Of a DNA stretch of 64,000 nucleotides, positions 35,141-45,835 are shown piece by piece (within the stretch, counting starts at the first letter, position 1; the number at the start of each line of letters is the position of its first letter). Source of the DNA: Hamiltosporidium tvaerminnensis (taxonomy: Eukaryota; Microsporidia; Dubosqiidae); the NCBI GenBank assembly GCA_022605425.2, contig CM061255.1, forward strand, positions 496,001 through 560,000, written 5' to 3'. Under the pieces are notes generated by a model, which saw only the letters and a program-made list of their open reading frames with translations, was not told where the DNA came from and searched no databases. The position numbers and the translations under genes are program-made.

Positions 35141-36360
35141 TTATTTAATAAAATTCTGGGTTAACAAATTTTCTCTCGTTTAACTAATTTCTTCCATCAC
35201 TTTAACCACTTTATTCTCTTTTTCTACATCCGACTTATCATTAATGTCTATCGTCGGTTCCTCTGGTCTGGTTACGTCATCTAAAATAAGGAGTAAAATA
35301 TTTTTGGAATTTACTTGTTTAACACTATCTTCCTCGTTCTTCACTTCTTTTAAGGAGGGTGTTGGCTGTTTATGCATCTCAGCTCCTATAATAACACTTA
35401 ATGACGCTCTCTCCCAGCTCTCTTCGGCACTTGGTCCTGACTCAATTCCTCTTCGTCGATCGAAGGAAATCATTTCGACTATTTTCTTAAGTACTATGGA
35501 CTGAATGTATGCCTCTACATTTATGGGTATTTGTAATCTTTTAAAATAAGTCTTATGGTATTTTATCACAATACCGTCCCATGTTATCACATAAGGAATT
35601 ATCTCTATACTACATTTGTAAATAAGACCCAGCTCATTTGCTAATAGGTCATACTTCCTAAGTTTCTCTGTTTCAACTATTTGAAGTGAGTCTTGGGAGG
35701 TGATTCCTACTTCAATGAGGGTAATCTTATTTCGTCTCTTGTCTAAAACGAATATATCTGGCCTATTATTTCGAATTTGGACATCAGTTTTTATTCTGGT
35801 GTCTACTCTTATCTCTGCATACTCATTATCAAGAATTTCTTGAACTGAGTGGTTTCTAATTCGTTTCGAAGACTTGAATTTATATTTATTTAACAAGAGC
35901 AAATGTATACATCGTACCACTTCATTGTGTCGTCTAGTATAGTCATGCCCAAGCATTTTTTCACATCTCGTTGCTAAATGGTCTACTGTTTTTCTAGACG
36001 TGTTGCAGTGTTGACACACACCTTCTGCTCCCCAAAATACGTTTCTATCCTGGATATAGCAGAACACTGCTTCATCACGCGGTCTTACACTTCCTTTCTT
36101 TAACCATCTTGAGGTGTCATTTACACTTACTAGCTCGTTGTTTCTAGCATTATATAACTTTGAATGTAGTTTTCGTTTTTCTATTTCGTTATATAAGTTA
36201 GCTAGTTGAGCTTCATCTAATTTATTTTTAGTGACCTCCTCTGCCATCCCGTATTTTACTTGTAAAAAGTCTTTTATTAGTGCAAGATGGGTTTTATTAT
36301 CATTCTCCACCTTAAGGATTGCTGCTCTTCTGGTCGATGTTTCTTTAGATTTTTCCAGAC
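35141..36360 (-). mobile_element. 5'-truncated retrotransposon, copy C
   Basis: This copy has an 11-bp target-site duplication, CTCATTAATAT (35130-35140 and 36361-36371), and holds the last ~390 codons of the retrotransposon ORF plus the 3' UTR. The frame is uninterrupted from the truncation point to the stop at 35180. The longest ATG-started part (35180-36310) encodes 376 residues with an intact zinc knuckle (CQHC...DHLATRC), RRHN, RPDIFVLDK and TLIEVG of the restriction-like endonuclease. It differs from the intact element at many residues in every segment, so it belongs to a separate subfamily. It lacks the reverse transcriptase and any promoter, so it is probably a dead-on-arrival copy that is still young. 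Confidence 0.9.
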
Positions 36361-36371
36361 CTCATTAATAT

Positions 36372-37805
36372 ATATTTATTCATATAAACATAAATTGATT
36401 TTATAAAATGAATGTAATTATACAGAAACTAACAAATCATATTAAGAGTAATGACCAAATCTTCAAAAAATATAGATACTAGATTTCTATAGATTTAAAA
36501 TGAATTTATAGAGTTTTAAAAACCAATGAAATAATAGTGTCATAAATCTATTTTTAATTTTTGAATGAGTTATTACTTAAAAAAACCTATATAACTAATT
36601 ATGAAGCAAATATTTTTATTTAAAAATCACATTTTATATTAAACTTGTAAAAAATTAATAACTATTTGTAGTATAATAATAACAGTGCTTCTACTTTTAA
36701 GAACATAAAACTACTTTAAAACAATAATTATCAAGTATATTTAATTCTATAAAAATTCATCTAAGAAATTTTGTTTAGTTTAATATTTTCAAAGGTTGAT
36801 ATTTTCTGCTATTTGTATGTTATATTCTTAAAGGTAAAATTTATTGTTCGCCTTTATTTTTGACTTAATCCTATGACTTTTTATACTTACATATTAATAG
36901 AAATTTAATTTGACTAAAAATCAGTATTTGTTTTATGGCTTATTAAATCTAAAAAAAATTTAAAATTTAACTCATGAATTTATACATTATAATTAAAGTT
37001 ATCTCGGTTAAATATAATTTGATATTCAAATTCTGAAAATAAAAAGTCTGAACTTTAACAAAAATAAAGAAACCGAAAATATTTTTAGCCTCTCTATATA
37101 TTGATTTAGACATGGATATTTTGTAAATTAAAGTTTATATTATGATCTTGATTTATCACATTAATGAATGACTGTAAATTACTATTTTATCAATTTTTTA
37201 ACGAACAGTAAATATAGTCACTAACGTTTTTTTTATAATCGATTCAAAATTATACAATTTGCATCATTATTTCATATTTTTTGGGTAACTATTTGAATCT
37301 CGGAAATCTTGGCTATTTTTTTAATTTTATATGCCGATTTGGTTACTTGATACGCTTTTATGTTCCGAAATAGAAAAAAATATTATCTAGTAATTAAAAG
37401 AATTATCTTCGTACAAATTTTATGAGCTTTGCAATGCCACGTGCAAATAAACCATGAATATTGAATCATTAAGAAATTTATAGCGTAAAATCTAACTAGT
37501 TATTAACCAGAATCCTAATTTCTAATGTTTTTAGAAATTTATGTCAAATGAAGTTGACGAACTTTTAAATTCGAATTTAACAGATAAACTGAACTTTTTA
37601 TCATTATAACTGATCATAGAAATGTGAAAATATAAAAAATAACTTGGCTTATATCCAAGTTTTGTGAATAAAATCATCGTTTCTTCAAGAAAGAATCTTT
37701 AGTTTAAAAATGAATTGTTGCCTACAAAAATATAATGAATCCATAGTTAAACACATTTCATTAAATATATCGATTACCTAAAATTTTTACCCCCTTTCCC
37801 TTATT
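36372..37805. other. Spacer, nothing recognised
   Basis: AT-rich DNA upstream of the 44-codon ORF. Nothing recognised. Confidence 0.45.
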
Positions 37806-37940
37806 ATGGATTCAGAAACAAATTTAAAAAACTGTTTAGACAATTACAATGAAATTTTAATAGATTTTAAAAACACTATAAAAGAATCCATAAATTTACT
37901 TGAAACCTTTAAAAACAAAGTGGTTGGAAATAAACAATAA
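37806..37940 (+). CDS. Small ORF, 44 residues, coiled-coil-like
   Basis: This short frame starts with an ATG preceded by TACCCCCTTTCCC (about 37788-37800), a strong version of the C-rich leader that precedes the other genes in this window, and ends with TAA at 37940. The product begins MDSETNLKNCLDNYNEIL and is one charged amphipathic helix. It is just upstream of RPS3 (156 bp gap, same strand). Microsporidia encode several very small subunits of large complexes (for example Mediator or kinetochore components), and this could be one. I do not recognise the family. The leader motif and composition argue for a real gene, and its shortness argues for caution. Confidence 0.55.
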   Translation: MDSETNLKNCLDNYNEILIDFKNTIKESINLLETFKNKVVGNKQ

Positions 37941-38088
37941 TTTTTTTTTTTAGTTTTAAATTATTGCTTTTCATAGTTTTTTTTAATACAAAAAATTTCA
38001 TTTCAGTTTTTTAGAAAAATAAATTTGTATTTTTAAATTTTTTTTGTATTTTTAAATTTTTAAATTTTTTTTATATTTTTTAGTTGAA

Positions 38089-38091
38089 CCC
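38089..38091 (+). promoter_or_regulatory. CCC leader motif of RPS3
   Basis: TTGAACCCATAAAATGG places CCC five bases before the RPS3 ATG. Similar CCC motifs stand 2-20 bases upstream of RIO2, GPI8, the split secreted gene, the proline-rich gene and the 44-codon ORF. In microsporidia such motifs mark transcription and translation starts, so very short 5' leaders are expected here. Confidence 0.6.
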
Positions 38092-38096
38092 ATAAA

Positions 38097-38756
38097 ATGG
38101 AAAATCAATCCACCATTGCACGTTTCATCCAGTCTGGTATTAAATACGCAGAAATAAATGAATTTCTATCCAAAGAATTAAGAGAAGAAGGATTCTCAAG
38201 TATGTCAATGAATTCATATAATCTTCCTATTCAAATCACTATAAGAGCATTAAAGACACACGAAATAGCAGGCGATAAAAAAACACGTATAAAAGCTTTA
38301 CAATCTGTTATTGCACAGCGTTTAAATGTTCAAGAGACTGATGTAGTGATTGCATTAGAATCTGTGCAAAATAAAGGTTTATGTCCTTTCATTCAAGCTG
38401 ATTCGATTAGACAGAAAATACAGGCCAATATTCCATTTAAAAGAGCTGTAAATGGAGCCATACGAACCATAAAAGAGGCAGGAGCACAAGGTGTAATGGT
38501 GGTAGTAAGTGGTAAATTAAAGGGACAAAGAGCAAAAAGCGTAAAATTTTCTGATGGTGTTCTTCTTCACTCTGGTCAGCCTTGTGAGGATTACGTTAGA
38601 AAAGGATTTACCTCAATACTTCTTAAGACAGGTGTTATCGGTATTAAAGTATATATTATGTTGCCTTATGATAAAGACAATATTAACGGTCCTAATAAGG
38701 AGATGGTGGATAAAATAAGAGTTTTTGACAATAAAGATGAAATGATAATTATTTAA
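38097..38756 (+). CDS. RPS3: 40S ribosomal protein S3 (uS3)
   Basis: Ribosomal protein uS3 of the small-subunit head, at the mRNA entry site. The 219-residue product aligns along its whole length with eukaryotic RPS3: an N-terminal segment with ELNEFL-like EINEFLSKEL, the KH-type domain (residues ~50-100), then ESVQNKGLCPFIQADSIR, the highly conserved VVVSGKLKGQRAKSVKF, DGVLLHSGQP, and GVIGIKVYIMLP. The family's extended C-terminal tail is missing, as is common in the trimmed ribosomal proteins of microsporidia. The KH GxxG loop is altered (AGDKKTRIK). No intron is needed. A decayed retrotransposon begins within about 20 bases after the stop codon. Confidence 0.97.
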   Translation: MENQSTIARFIQSGIKYAEINEFLSKELREEGFSSMSMNSYNLPIQITIRALKTHEIAGDKKTRIKALQSVIAQRLNVQETDVVIALESVQNKGLCPFIQADSIRQKIQANIPFKRAVNGAIRTIKEAGAQGVMVVVSGKLKGQRAKSVKFSDGVLLHSGQPCEDYVRKGFTSILLKTGVIGIKVYIMLPYDKDNINGPNKEMVDKIRVFDNKDEMIII

Positions 38757-38774
38757 TTAAAATTCAATTGAAAT

Positions 38775-41700
38775 CCGGTATAAAATTCTTTATCGATTTT
38801 AAATGCATTCTACTATTTTAAACACTTAATCATCTTTCTCTAAATCCGGCTTGCCATTTATGTTAATTGTTGGCTTCTCCGCTGTATTTATGCCATCTAA
38901 AAAATGTGTAAGATATTTTTTTGTGTTTTGTGTGTTAAAAATATTTTCCTACTTCTCTACTTGCTTTAAAGAGGGTGTTAATTTTTCTTGCATTCTAGCT
39001 CCTTGAATAATCCAAATAACGCGCTTTCACAGCCCTATTCGGCATTCGACCCTGACTCAAGTCCTCTTCGTGATCAAAAAAAAAATTGTTTTGACTGTCT
39101 TCTTGACTACTATTGATTGTGTATATGCCTTATTATCCATGTTTATTTGTGCTCTTTTGGCATAATTATTACGGTATTTCTGGACAATACCGTCCCAGGT
39201 CATCACATAAGGAATTATTTCTACACCACAGTTAAAAACAAGACCCAACTCATTTGCGCATAGGTCGTACTTATTAGGGATTTCTCTTTACATACTCGAA
39301 GAGAATCTTGGGAATTAATTTCTACTAAATGAAAATTATCATATTCTGACTCTTGTCCAAATAAATATATCTGGTCTATTGTTTCAAATCTTTACAGCAG
39401 TTTTTATTCTAGTTCTTTCTCCATTCTCTGCATACTCTTTATTAAGAATTTCTTGAACTGAATGGCTTCTAATTCGATTGAAAACATAAAATTATATTTA
39501 TTTAGCAAGAGTGAATGTATACAACTTTCCCACTATACCGGAGCCAGAACAGGCTCGAATTGTTATCTGCTTTTCGTAAGAGACAACTCAAAAGAGGAGT
39601 TGTTCAGCTTGGAGTCGAAGGTAGGCCTAACAATCCACCCAGTAAAACCACTTTGTCTCGAAACCCGAAAAAGTAAACAAAAACAATTAAAATAGACTGG
39701 TAGGCGATATTTCTGAGGGCGTCCAGGTTCGCTCAGAGGCTAGTGCCGATTATGTTAAAAATGAAATGTATGTATCGCATCAATACATTGCTTCATTAGT
39801 AATGTCATGCCCAAGCATTTTTTCACATCTCGTTGCTAAATGGTCTACTGTTTTTCTAGACGTGTTGCAGTGTTGACACACATCTTCTGCACCCCAGAAT
39901 ACATTTCTATCCTGGATATAGAAGAACACTGCTTCATCAGGTGGTCTTACACTTCCTTTCTTTGATCATCTTGAGGAGTCATTCACACTTACCAACTAGC
40001 TACTCCTGGTATAATATAACTTTAAATGTAGTTTCGTTCTTCAATTGCTTTTTATAGGTAGCTAGTTAAGCTTGTTTAAATTTCTTTCTTGGGACTTTCA
40101 CTTTCAACCGTGATTCATTTTTAGAAAGTTTTTTATTGGTAAAAAGTGAGTTCAATTATTATTCTCAGCTTTATGATTGCTGGTCTTCTAGTCGATGTAT
40201 TTTTATGTTTTCCAGACAATTCAAGAGTTGCAAAAGCATATGTTCGCTTTTGAACTCACATCATGTGAACCTCTTCCAAGTTCTTTCGTGGAAGTATAGA
40301 CGTTATTTACCTTCTGAGCATATATGTATTGTGTTCTTTACTAAAACTGCACGCACCGCATCATCTAATTTAGAGTAGTCGGCCAGTTCATATAGAATTA
40401 AAATTGTATGATAGTTTAGTAAAATAATTGCATGTATATTGATTGCTTGAAATAAATTTCTTGCATTCAATCTCGTATGGCAAAGTCTCCTTGATCAGGA
40501 TATTAGTGTTTTCTGTACGTCTTTAAATGACGTATACCTAAGATTCCTCTTTTATCATCTATTATCCCAAAGTATTTGCAAACACTTATTCCTGCAAGAA
40601 AAACAGTTGCATCTTCACAGCACGAGGCATTATTAGAAGAATCCCATTTTGATCACCATTTCTTCATCACGCATAAAAATTTTACCCTCTTTTGTAATCT
40701 CTTTCAATGTCTCTATTTTGAATAGGAGCTTTTGATCTTCCATAAACAAGAGATGATTAATAGAACGCAATAAATCGTCTATTTTTACTGTACTTCTATA
40801 TGTTTTCAACCAGTATCGGCGTAAAAAATCTTTACACAATGCAAAAAACAATGTTTACATACTATCGCCTTGCCAAATTCCTATATGGATTTTATTGTTC
40901 AAGTTTTTTTCAGGGACTACTTAAATATCAATTTATAGTTTTGATATTGTTACCTCAATAAGTTTCAAGATTCAATCAAAAAAATTGAGATTTTTGATGC
41001 ATCTAGTTAAACATTCATCAAGTTATACATACATCATCTATCAAATCATAAGCTTCTATGACACCAATTTACGTCACATTAAGATTGTGTACATACTCTT
41101 TATTGATAGCAATATTTAATATAGCCTGCTCTTTTGCTTCTTGCACCTTCAACTGTTCCTAATTAATCATCTGAAAATAAAACTTGGTATTTCACCTAAA
41201 GCTATAATGTTTTTGCAGCACGTCTTGTTGAAAGTTTGTACAATTTTGACATACAGTTAATTGGCAGTAATTACAACCAGCTTTTAGTGTAACATTAGAT
41301 ATCAGACAATTATGTTTACAGTAATACAAGTCAGCTTGAAGCGTTTCTCCAAAAAAATGACTTTCACAATATCATAAAAATTATTTTAAAAGTTTGTAAG
41401 CTCTTAATGTGGAAGTTTTGGATACCACTTATTCAGCAAGATTTTGGTTCGACAGTCAATTGACAATATCTAAAAACTCAAAGCCAAGAAAACATGATCT
41501 AATGAGTATCTTACATGAAAGATATCAAATAATTATCATAAATAACTACTCTATCTTTTTGTTTCACTTTGAAGACCCAAATTCCGAAATTTCTACACAA
41601 TTGATACCATGCTCAGATAATGCGTTCGAACAACCCCCGATATAATTGACCTCGAATAACTTAAACATACGATTTCTTTTTTCTGAATTTCTTCTTACTC

Positions 41701-42480
41701 TCATACCTCGTAATTTTTTTCGTTGATATTCAAGGGCTCATTCTTCATAGCCAGTGCTTCAGAAGATCAGTTACACAGCTCAAGTTTAATCTAAATTAAC
41801 GTATGATTTTCCAGAGACCTTTAGCTTCTTCAGTGAAGCTTTTCCTGCCTAAAAGTCACTCGAGAATATCTTGGGAAACTACACCCCTAGAAATTTTACT
41901 CTCTATGTTTTCATTCTAAGGGGATTTAAGTTATGCTTTTTGTGTCACCTCGTCATAACATACCTGGGCCGCCTTAAAGATTCATGCTAAAACAGTAACA
42001 TTCTTAGACACATGTGATGTAACATTCGCACCAATGATCTGATTTTTGAAGTCTATAAATTTACTATGAATCAATTTATTTCGAGTTTTCTAGTTCGAAC
42101 CACTAATGCGGCTTTCCTTCTCAAGATTTTCTTGATTTGACACATAAAATTTTCTCTCAAGTTAAAATAGAGGTCAGTTTTAGTCAGGGAATATCCCACA
42201 ACGAGACCAGTGGCGATTACACGTCGCTCTCTATTCTCTTCTTTCCATATTTTTTTCTTCCTCATTTTATTTTTTATTTCTTAACACTTCGATATCAACA
42301 ATACAGCCTACTTGGCCACTATAGTACCTAAGAATTACAGACTAGCCATTTATGGGCTTTTAATCAAATATTTTTTACACGGATAGAATAGCAGATCTAG
42401 AATATTCCTGATAACGGCCGTGACAGATTCAAGTATCGAATGTAATACTATAGTCGTTTTCCTTCTGCACTTGTAGCCGT
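38775..42480 (-). pseudogene. Decayed full-length retrotransposon, copy D
   Basis: The whole retrotransposon ORF can be followed, but with many stops and indels. The C-terminal part is at 38830-39250 (GIIPYVMTWDG-type motif near 39200), the knuckle region at 39800-39910, the thumb region at 40140-40380, the reverse transcriptase at 40490-41350 and the N-terminal part up to ~42480. At 39535-39790 a SINE-like element interrupts it, so D is older than that insertion. It starts about 20 bases after the RPS3 stop, so it may provide that gene's 3' UTR. Boundaries are approximate, and the frames read within it are shadows. Confidence 0.85.
39535..39790 (+). mobile_element. SINE-like repeat, copy 2 (nested)
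   Basis: This interrupts copy D between the parts corresponding to its CCAC and TTCATT. It is collinear with copy 1 at 33.1 kb. Matching blocks are CTGCTTTTCGTAAGAGACAA (39570), AAAACCACTTTGTCTCGAAAC (39643, CTTGTTACGAGACACG in copy 1), GACTGGTAGGCGATATT (39694) and GGCTAGTGCCGATTATG (39738), followed by an A/T-rich tail. It is older or more diverged than copy 1. The frame at 39462-39695 across its edge is fortuitous. Confidence 0.75.
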
Positions 42481-43138
42481 ATTAAAGTTTTCCACAATAT
42501 TGGCTTGTCACACGCATAAGCATTGGTTTAGGAAGAAGAGATTATATCGTCAAACGAAAAGACTGAAATAGCCCAGTTATAGTATAATTTAATAAAAAAA
42601 TAGTCGAAACCAAATAATAAGTTTTGCATAATTTATTTACTTTTAATTAATTGTGGCATATAAAACAAAATATAAATAAAAGAAAATGTTCTTTCACACA
42701 TGCAAACAATGCCCGATACATCGTATCAGGTCGGATAAAATGTATCAGCAGGTCAGAGTGGGCATGCGGTTGACGTTTGAAACACCCTGAATTAATTAAA
42801 AATTAAATAAAAATATCTCTTTGTAAATCAATCTAAGATATATGCTGAGATGCAATTATATGCTCGTAACAATAGATTATAAATTGTTTCTAGTGGCTTA
42901 GTCAAACAAATAACGGATATATAAATCATTTTTCCAGAGATCAAATTATCAAAACAACTTGATTTTACATTATTTTCCTAACGATCTCTCTTATATTGTT
43001 CACATTTTACCAACTTTGCACTTCTTGTTTGACATTTAATTATAATTCTTGGCAGATGTGTTTTTTACCCCTTTCATTCCCGACTTAGTTGAATACATGT
43101 GCGGATTAATTTCATAATATTGCATTTCTCTGTGATTT
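42481..43138. other. Spacer with a GC-rich patch
   Basis: Mostly AT-rich. At 42715-42785 there is a GC-richer patch ending GTTTGAAACACCCTGAATT; read on the minus strand it begins CAGGGTGTTTCAAACG, a form often seen at transposon ends. No matching second end was found. Confidence 0.35.
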
Positions 43139-43402
43139 TTACCATTGAAAAAGCCAGATTAATCTTGCACTTTTCTGTATATTATATTTATTTAATAGCT
43201 CGCTCTTTCCCTGCAGATAAAACACAATCCAAGGATGAATCATAGCTTCGTCAAGTTGTAGGCGTTTAAATACAATTTTCTTTTGATTGGTTAGTTTGAC
43301 AGCTTCACGCAAACTTTCCAAACGGAGGATATAGAATGCATAAACCGGAGAATCAAACCCGACTATTCGGAAGTAAATTTCGATATCCTCACCACTAGAC
43401 AT
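43139..43402 (-). CDS. Hypothetical protein, 87 residues
   Basis: An ATG-started frame whose DNA is clearly less AT-rich than the surrounding spacers and uses a broad set of codons (tcc, ccg, cgc, ctg), unlike the other genes in this window. The product is mixed alpha/beta in appearance with no signal peptide or membrane span (begins MSSGEDIEIYFRIVGFDS). There is no CCC leader. I do not recognise a family. The unusual composition and the adjacent GC-rich patch suggest part of a mobile element or transferred DNA rather than a native gene. Confidence 0.35.
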   Translation of the reverse strand: MSSGEDIEIYFRIVGFDSPVYAFYILRLESLREAVKLTNQKKIVFKRLQLDEAMIHPWIVFYLQGKSELLNKYNIQKSARLIWLFQW

Positions 43403-43836
43403 TTGGCATCTTTTTCTATATTTATAGAATTTTAATATACTAGTTGCAAAAAAATATCTTTGAACTGATATTTATATTATTTTAATGCAGAAAAAATTTC
43501 ATGGTATCAGAAATAAACTGTTTAAGTTTTTTTTGCTAACATGTATTTTGCGCCTCAAAACAGGGTATATTTTCTTTATTGAAAGATTGTTGCAAATACT
43601 ACCTATGTTTAACAAAAATATACTTTTTCTTAGTCAAATTGCTCTAGGGTATGCATTAAGATAATCTAAAAAATTTTGAACTCTTAAAAAAGGTAAAATT
43701 ATTTCAAAAATTATTTTTTGAATTACTTATAAAAAAAATCTCTTAAAATCAACTTCTGGCAATTCAAGCAAAGAAAATTTTGTTTTACAATTTGAAAATA
43801 GTTTAATAATTTAATTATCTAGTAAGAAAAATAAAT
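43403..43836. other. Spacer, nothing recognised
   Basis: AT-rich spacer between the 87-codon frame and the end of GPI8. Confidence 0.5.
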
Positions 43837-44637
43837 TTATACATCCATAAAAAGAAAAAGTTCTTTTTCTCTTCTTTGCACAAAAAAGTCTTTGACTTTA
43901 AATCTTGAATCATTGCTATGGATTACGTGTGACATTACACTTTCAAAATCAAATAAATCAAAAAAAACATTTAAGTCTAAATCAATACAGTTATCAATGA
44001 TCTCTAGAAACTTATAAGGAAAATTATCTATTAAAGAAGGTCCAATATTCGAACAATTTTGTGTAGATATTGAAGGTTCATTTCTTTCGCTAGAAGCTAC
44101 CAAATAAAGATTGTCAATTTGATATAAACCATCGAAGATGCTTTCGGCTTGGCAGGTATCATTTATAAACAAAACCTTACCAACCCTCTTGCATATATAC
44201 ATTATTGCCTTTTTTATATCTGGATATAAAAGATATTCTCTATTACATAATTTAATATATCCCTCTCCGCCATGCCCACACATATAAATAAATACATTTG
44301 AAGTTTCATCCAAGTCATAGATTTTGCTATTTTTACAGTAAAGAACATTTAAAATGTTATTTATAGTTAAATTGAAAGGAATAATATCTATTTTCTCAAA
44401 ATGTTTTTTTGGGTTAAAATATATTTTGTCATAAATATTTCTTGGATCTTTCGTGATATCTTCATAAGAAACAATTAATATTTCAGTATCTTCAAATCCA
44501 TTTTGTTTTAATGCGGAATAAAATGCTAAGATATTCGAGGTATGCCTGTAATTGTGAAAATATCGAGATCCATTTATCAGAATTGCTATATTTTTTGTAA
44601 GAACATATTTAATTAGAAAGAATATTTTATATTTCAT
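43837..44637 (-). CDS. GPI8: GPI-anchor transamidase catalytic subunit
   Basis: GPI8/PIG-K is the caspase-like (C13) cysteine protease of the GPI transamidase. It acts in the ER lumen, where it cleaves the C-terminal signal of precursor proteins and attaches the GPI anchor. The 266-residue product matches the family from AILINGSRYFHNYRH (18-32) through the histidine motif YMCGHGGEGY (118-127, His122), the cysteine motif INDTCQAES (158-166, Cys162), LVASSE, and the closing VKDFF near the end. Both catalytic residues are present. It is shorter than yeast and human GPI8 (about 400 residues) and lacks the C-terminal membrane anchor. The hydrophobic N-terminus (FFLIKYVL) may act as a signal. A CCC (TTGCCCATAAAG) precedes the start by 11-13 bases. 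Confidence 0.93.
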   Translation of the reverse strand: MKYKIFFLIKYVLTKNIAILINGSRYFHNYRHTSNILAFYSALKQNGFEDTEILIVSYEDITKDPRNIYDKIYFNPKKHFEKIDIIPFNLTINNILNVLYCKNSKIYDLDETSNVFIYMCGHGGEGYIKLCNREYLLYPDIKKAIMYICKRVGKVLFINDTCQAESIFDGLYQIDNLYLVASSERNEPSISTQNCSNIGPSLIDNFPYKFLEIIDNCIDLDLNVFFDLFDFESVMSHVIHSNDSRFKVKDFFVQRREKELFLFMDV

Positions 44638-45077
44638 TTAACTTTATGGGCAAGAAATTATTAGATATTTTCAACATTCAAATAAATTGAAAATCGAGCT
44701 TGGTTATACATTAAACCTACGAGAAATATTTTTTTTATTATAATTATATTTTAAGCTTTTAAAATCAGATACTTACAAATAAATTTTTTTGTTGAAATAA
44801 CAAATCACATAAAAAATTCAAATTTTAATTATGATTTATCGCTTAAAAATAAACTGTCTTCTTATTTTTTAAGCTTACTTAGAAATAAAATATTAATTGA
44901 ATTGTTTATATCTAGTTATTAGAAATACAAATTTCCAAAAAGAGATTTCGGAATTCTTTGATACAATAAACGGGAATCTGGTTTTTATATCCTTTCTATG
45001 ATTATACAAAGTAATCTGAAATAACAATATTCTTTTTTCTAAAAATTTTAAAACTAAAATATTGTTTACTAATTATA
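44638..45077. other. Spacer, nothing recognised
   Basis: AT-rich DNA between GPI8 and the R730 insertion. Confidence 0.5.
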
Positions 45078-45090
45078 TTTCAACTCTATA

Positions 45091-45822
45091 GCGGAGGGAG
45101 GATAACCAAATAAAAACCTTTCTGCTTTGCAATGAGTGTGTGAAACTGAAGGGAAGATCATTGTTTGGATTTTTGGTGGGAATAAAACCACACTAAATCT
45201 TCGGTTGTTCCATGGGAGTTGTTATGAGAAGGAGAGGTCTAAGAAATGAAGAAACCTTTTTTATAAATTTATTTGTAGTTTTTTTACGTAACCAGATTGC
45301 ATAGCGCAGCTGAACATGTAGGTAATTGCCATGTAAAAGCATGGAAACCTAGCCTTGCTCACTCGGGTTAGAAGACTTGGCGCCTGGGAGATATAAAACA
45401 AAAAACTATTTAAAGCCGGGAGAGCTAAGTAGCAGGTTATATCTGTTGGTATGACATGGCACTGTCTAGGTGAACCCCATGTAAATCTCTGAAATATATA
45501 TTAGCTAGAAGTTTATTGGGTTCAGAAAGTGTAGCGTAAGTGGGAATGTTGCATAGTATTGGGGGGGGAGCCCAGGATAGGCTTCGGCCTTCGATCACAC
45601 TCCATGTAACGGATATTAACGAACTCGGGAAACTGCCTCGCCTATTAATAAGGTTCTACGCACCTGGTAGATGAAAGGCTTTGGAATGTATGTATCGCAA
45701 GGGTTACCGATAGAGTGTTGGGGTAGCAGTTATTTATGTTAAACCTAGACCTCCGTTAATGTCATGAACACAAATATAACACTTACTACTATTTTAAAAA
45801 GATGTGATACTTTAAAATAAAG
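45091..45822 (+). mobile_element. R730 repeat with target-site duplication
   Basis: A near-full-length copy flanked by TTTCAACTCTATA (45078-45090 and 45823-45835, 13 bp). It begins GCGGAGGGAGGATAACC and ends ACTTTAAAATAAAG. It is more diverged than the 14- and 27.9-kb copies and has small indels that break the 77-codon frame those two share, which argues that the element is non-coding. Confidence 0.9.
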
Positions 45823-45835
45823 TTTCAACTCTATA

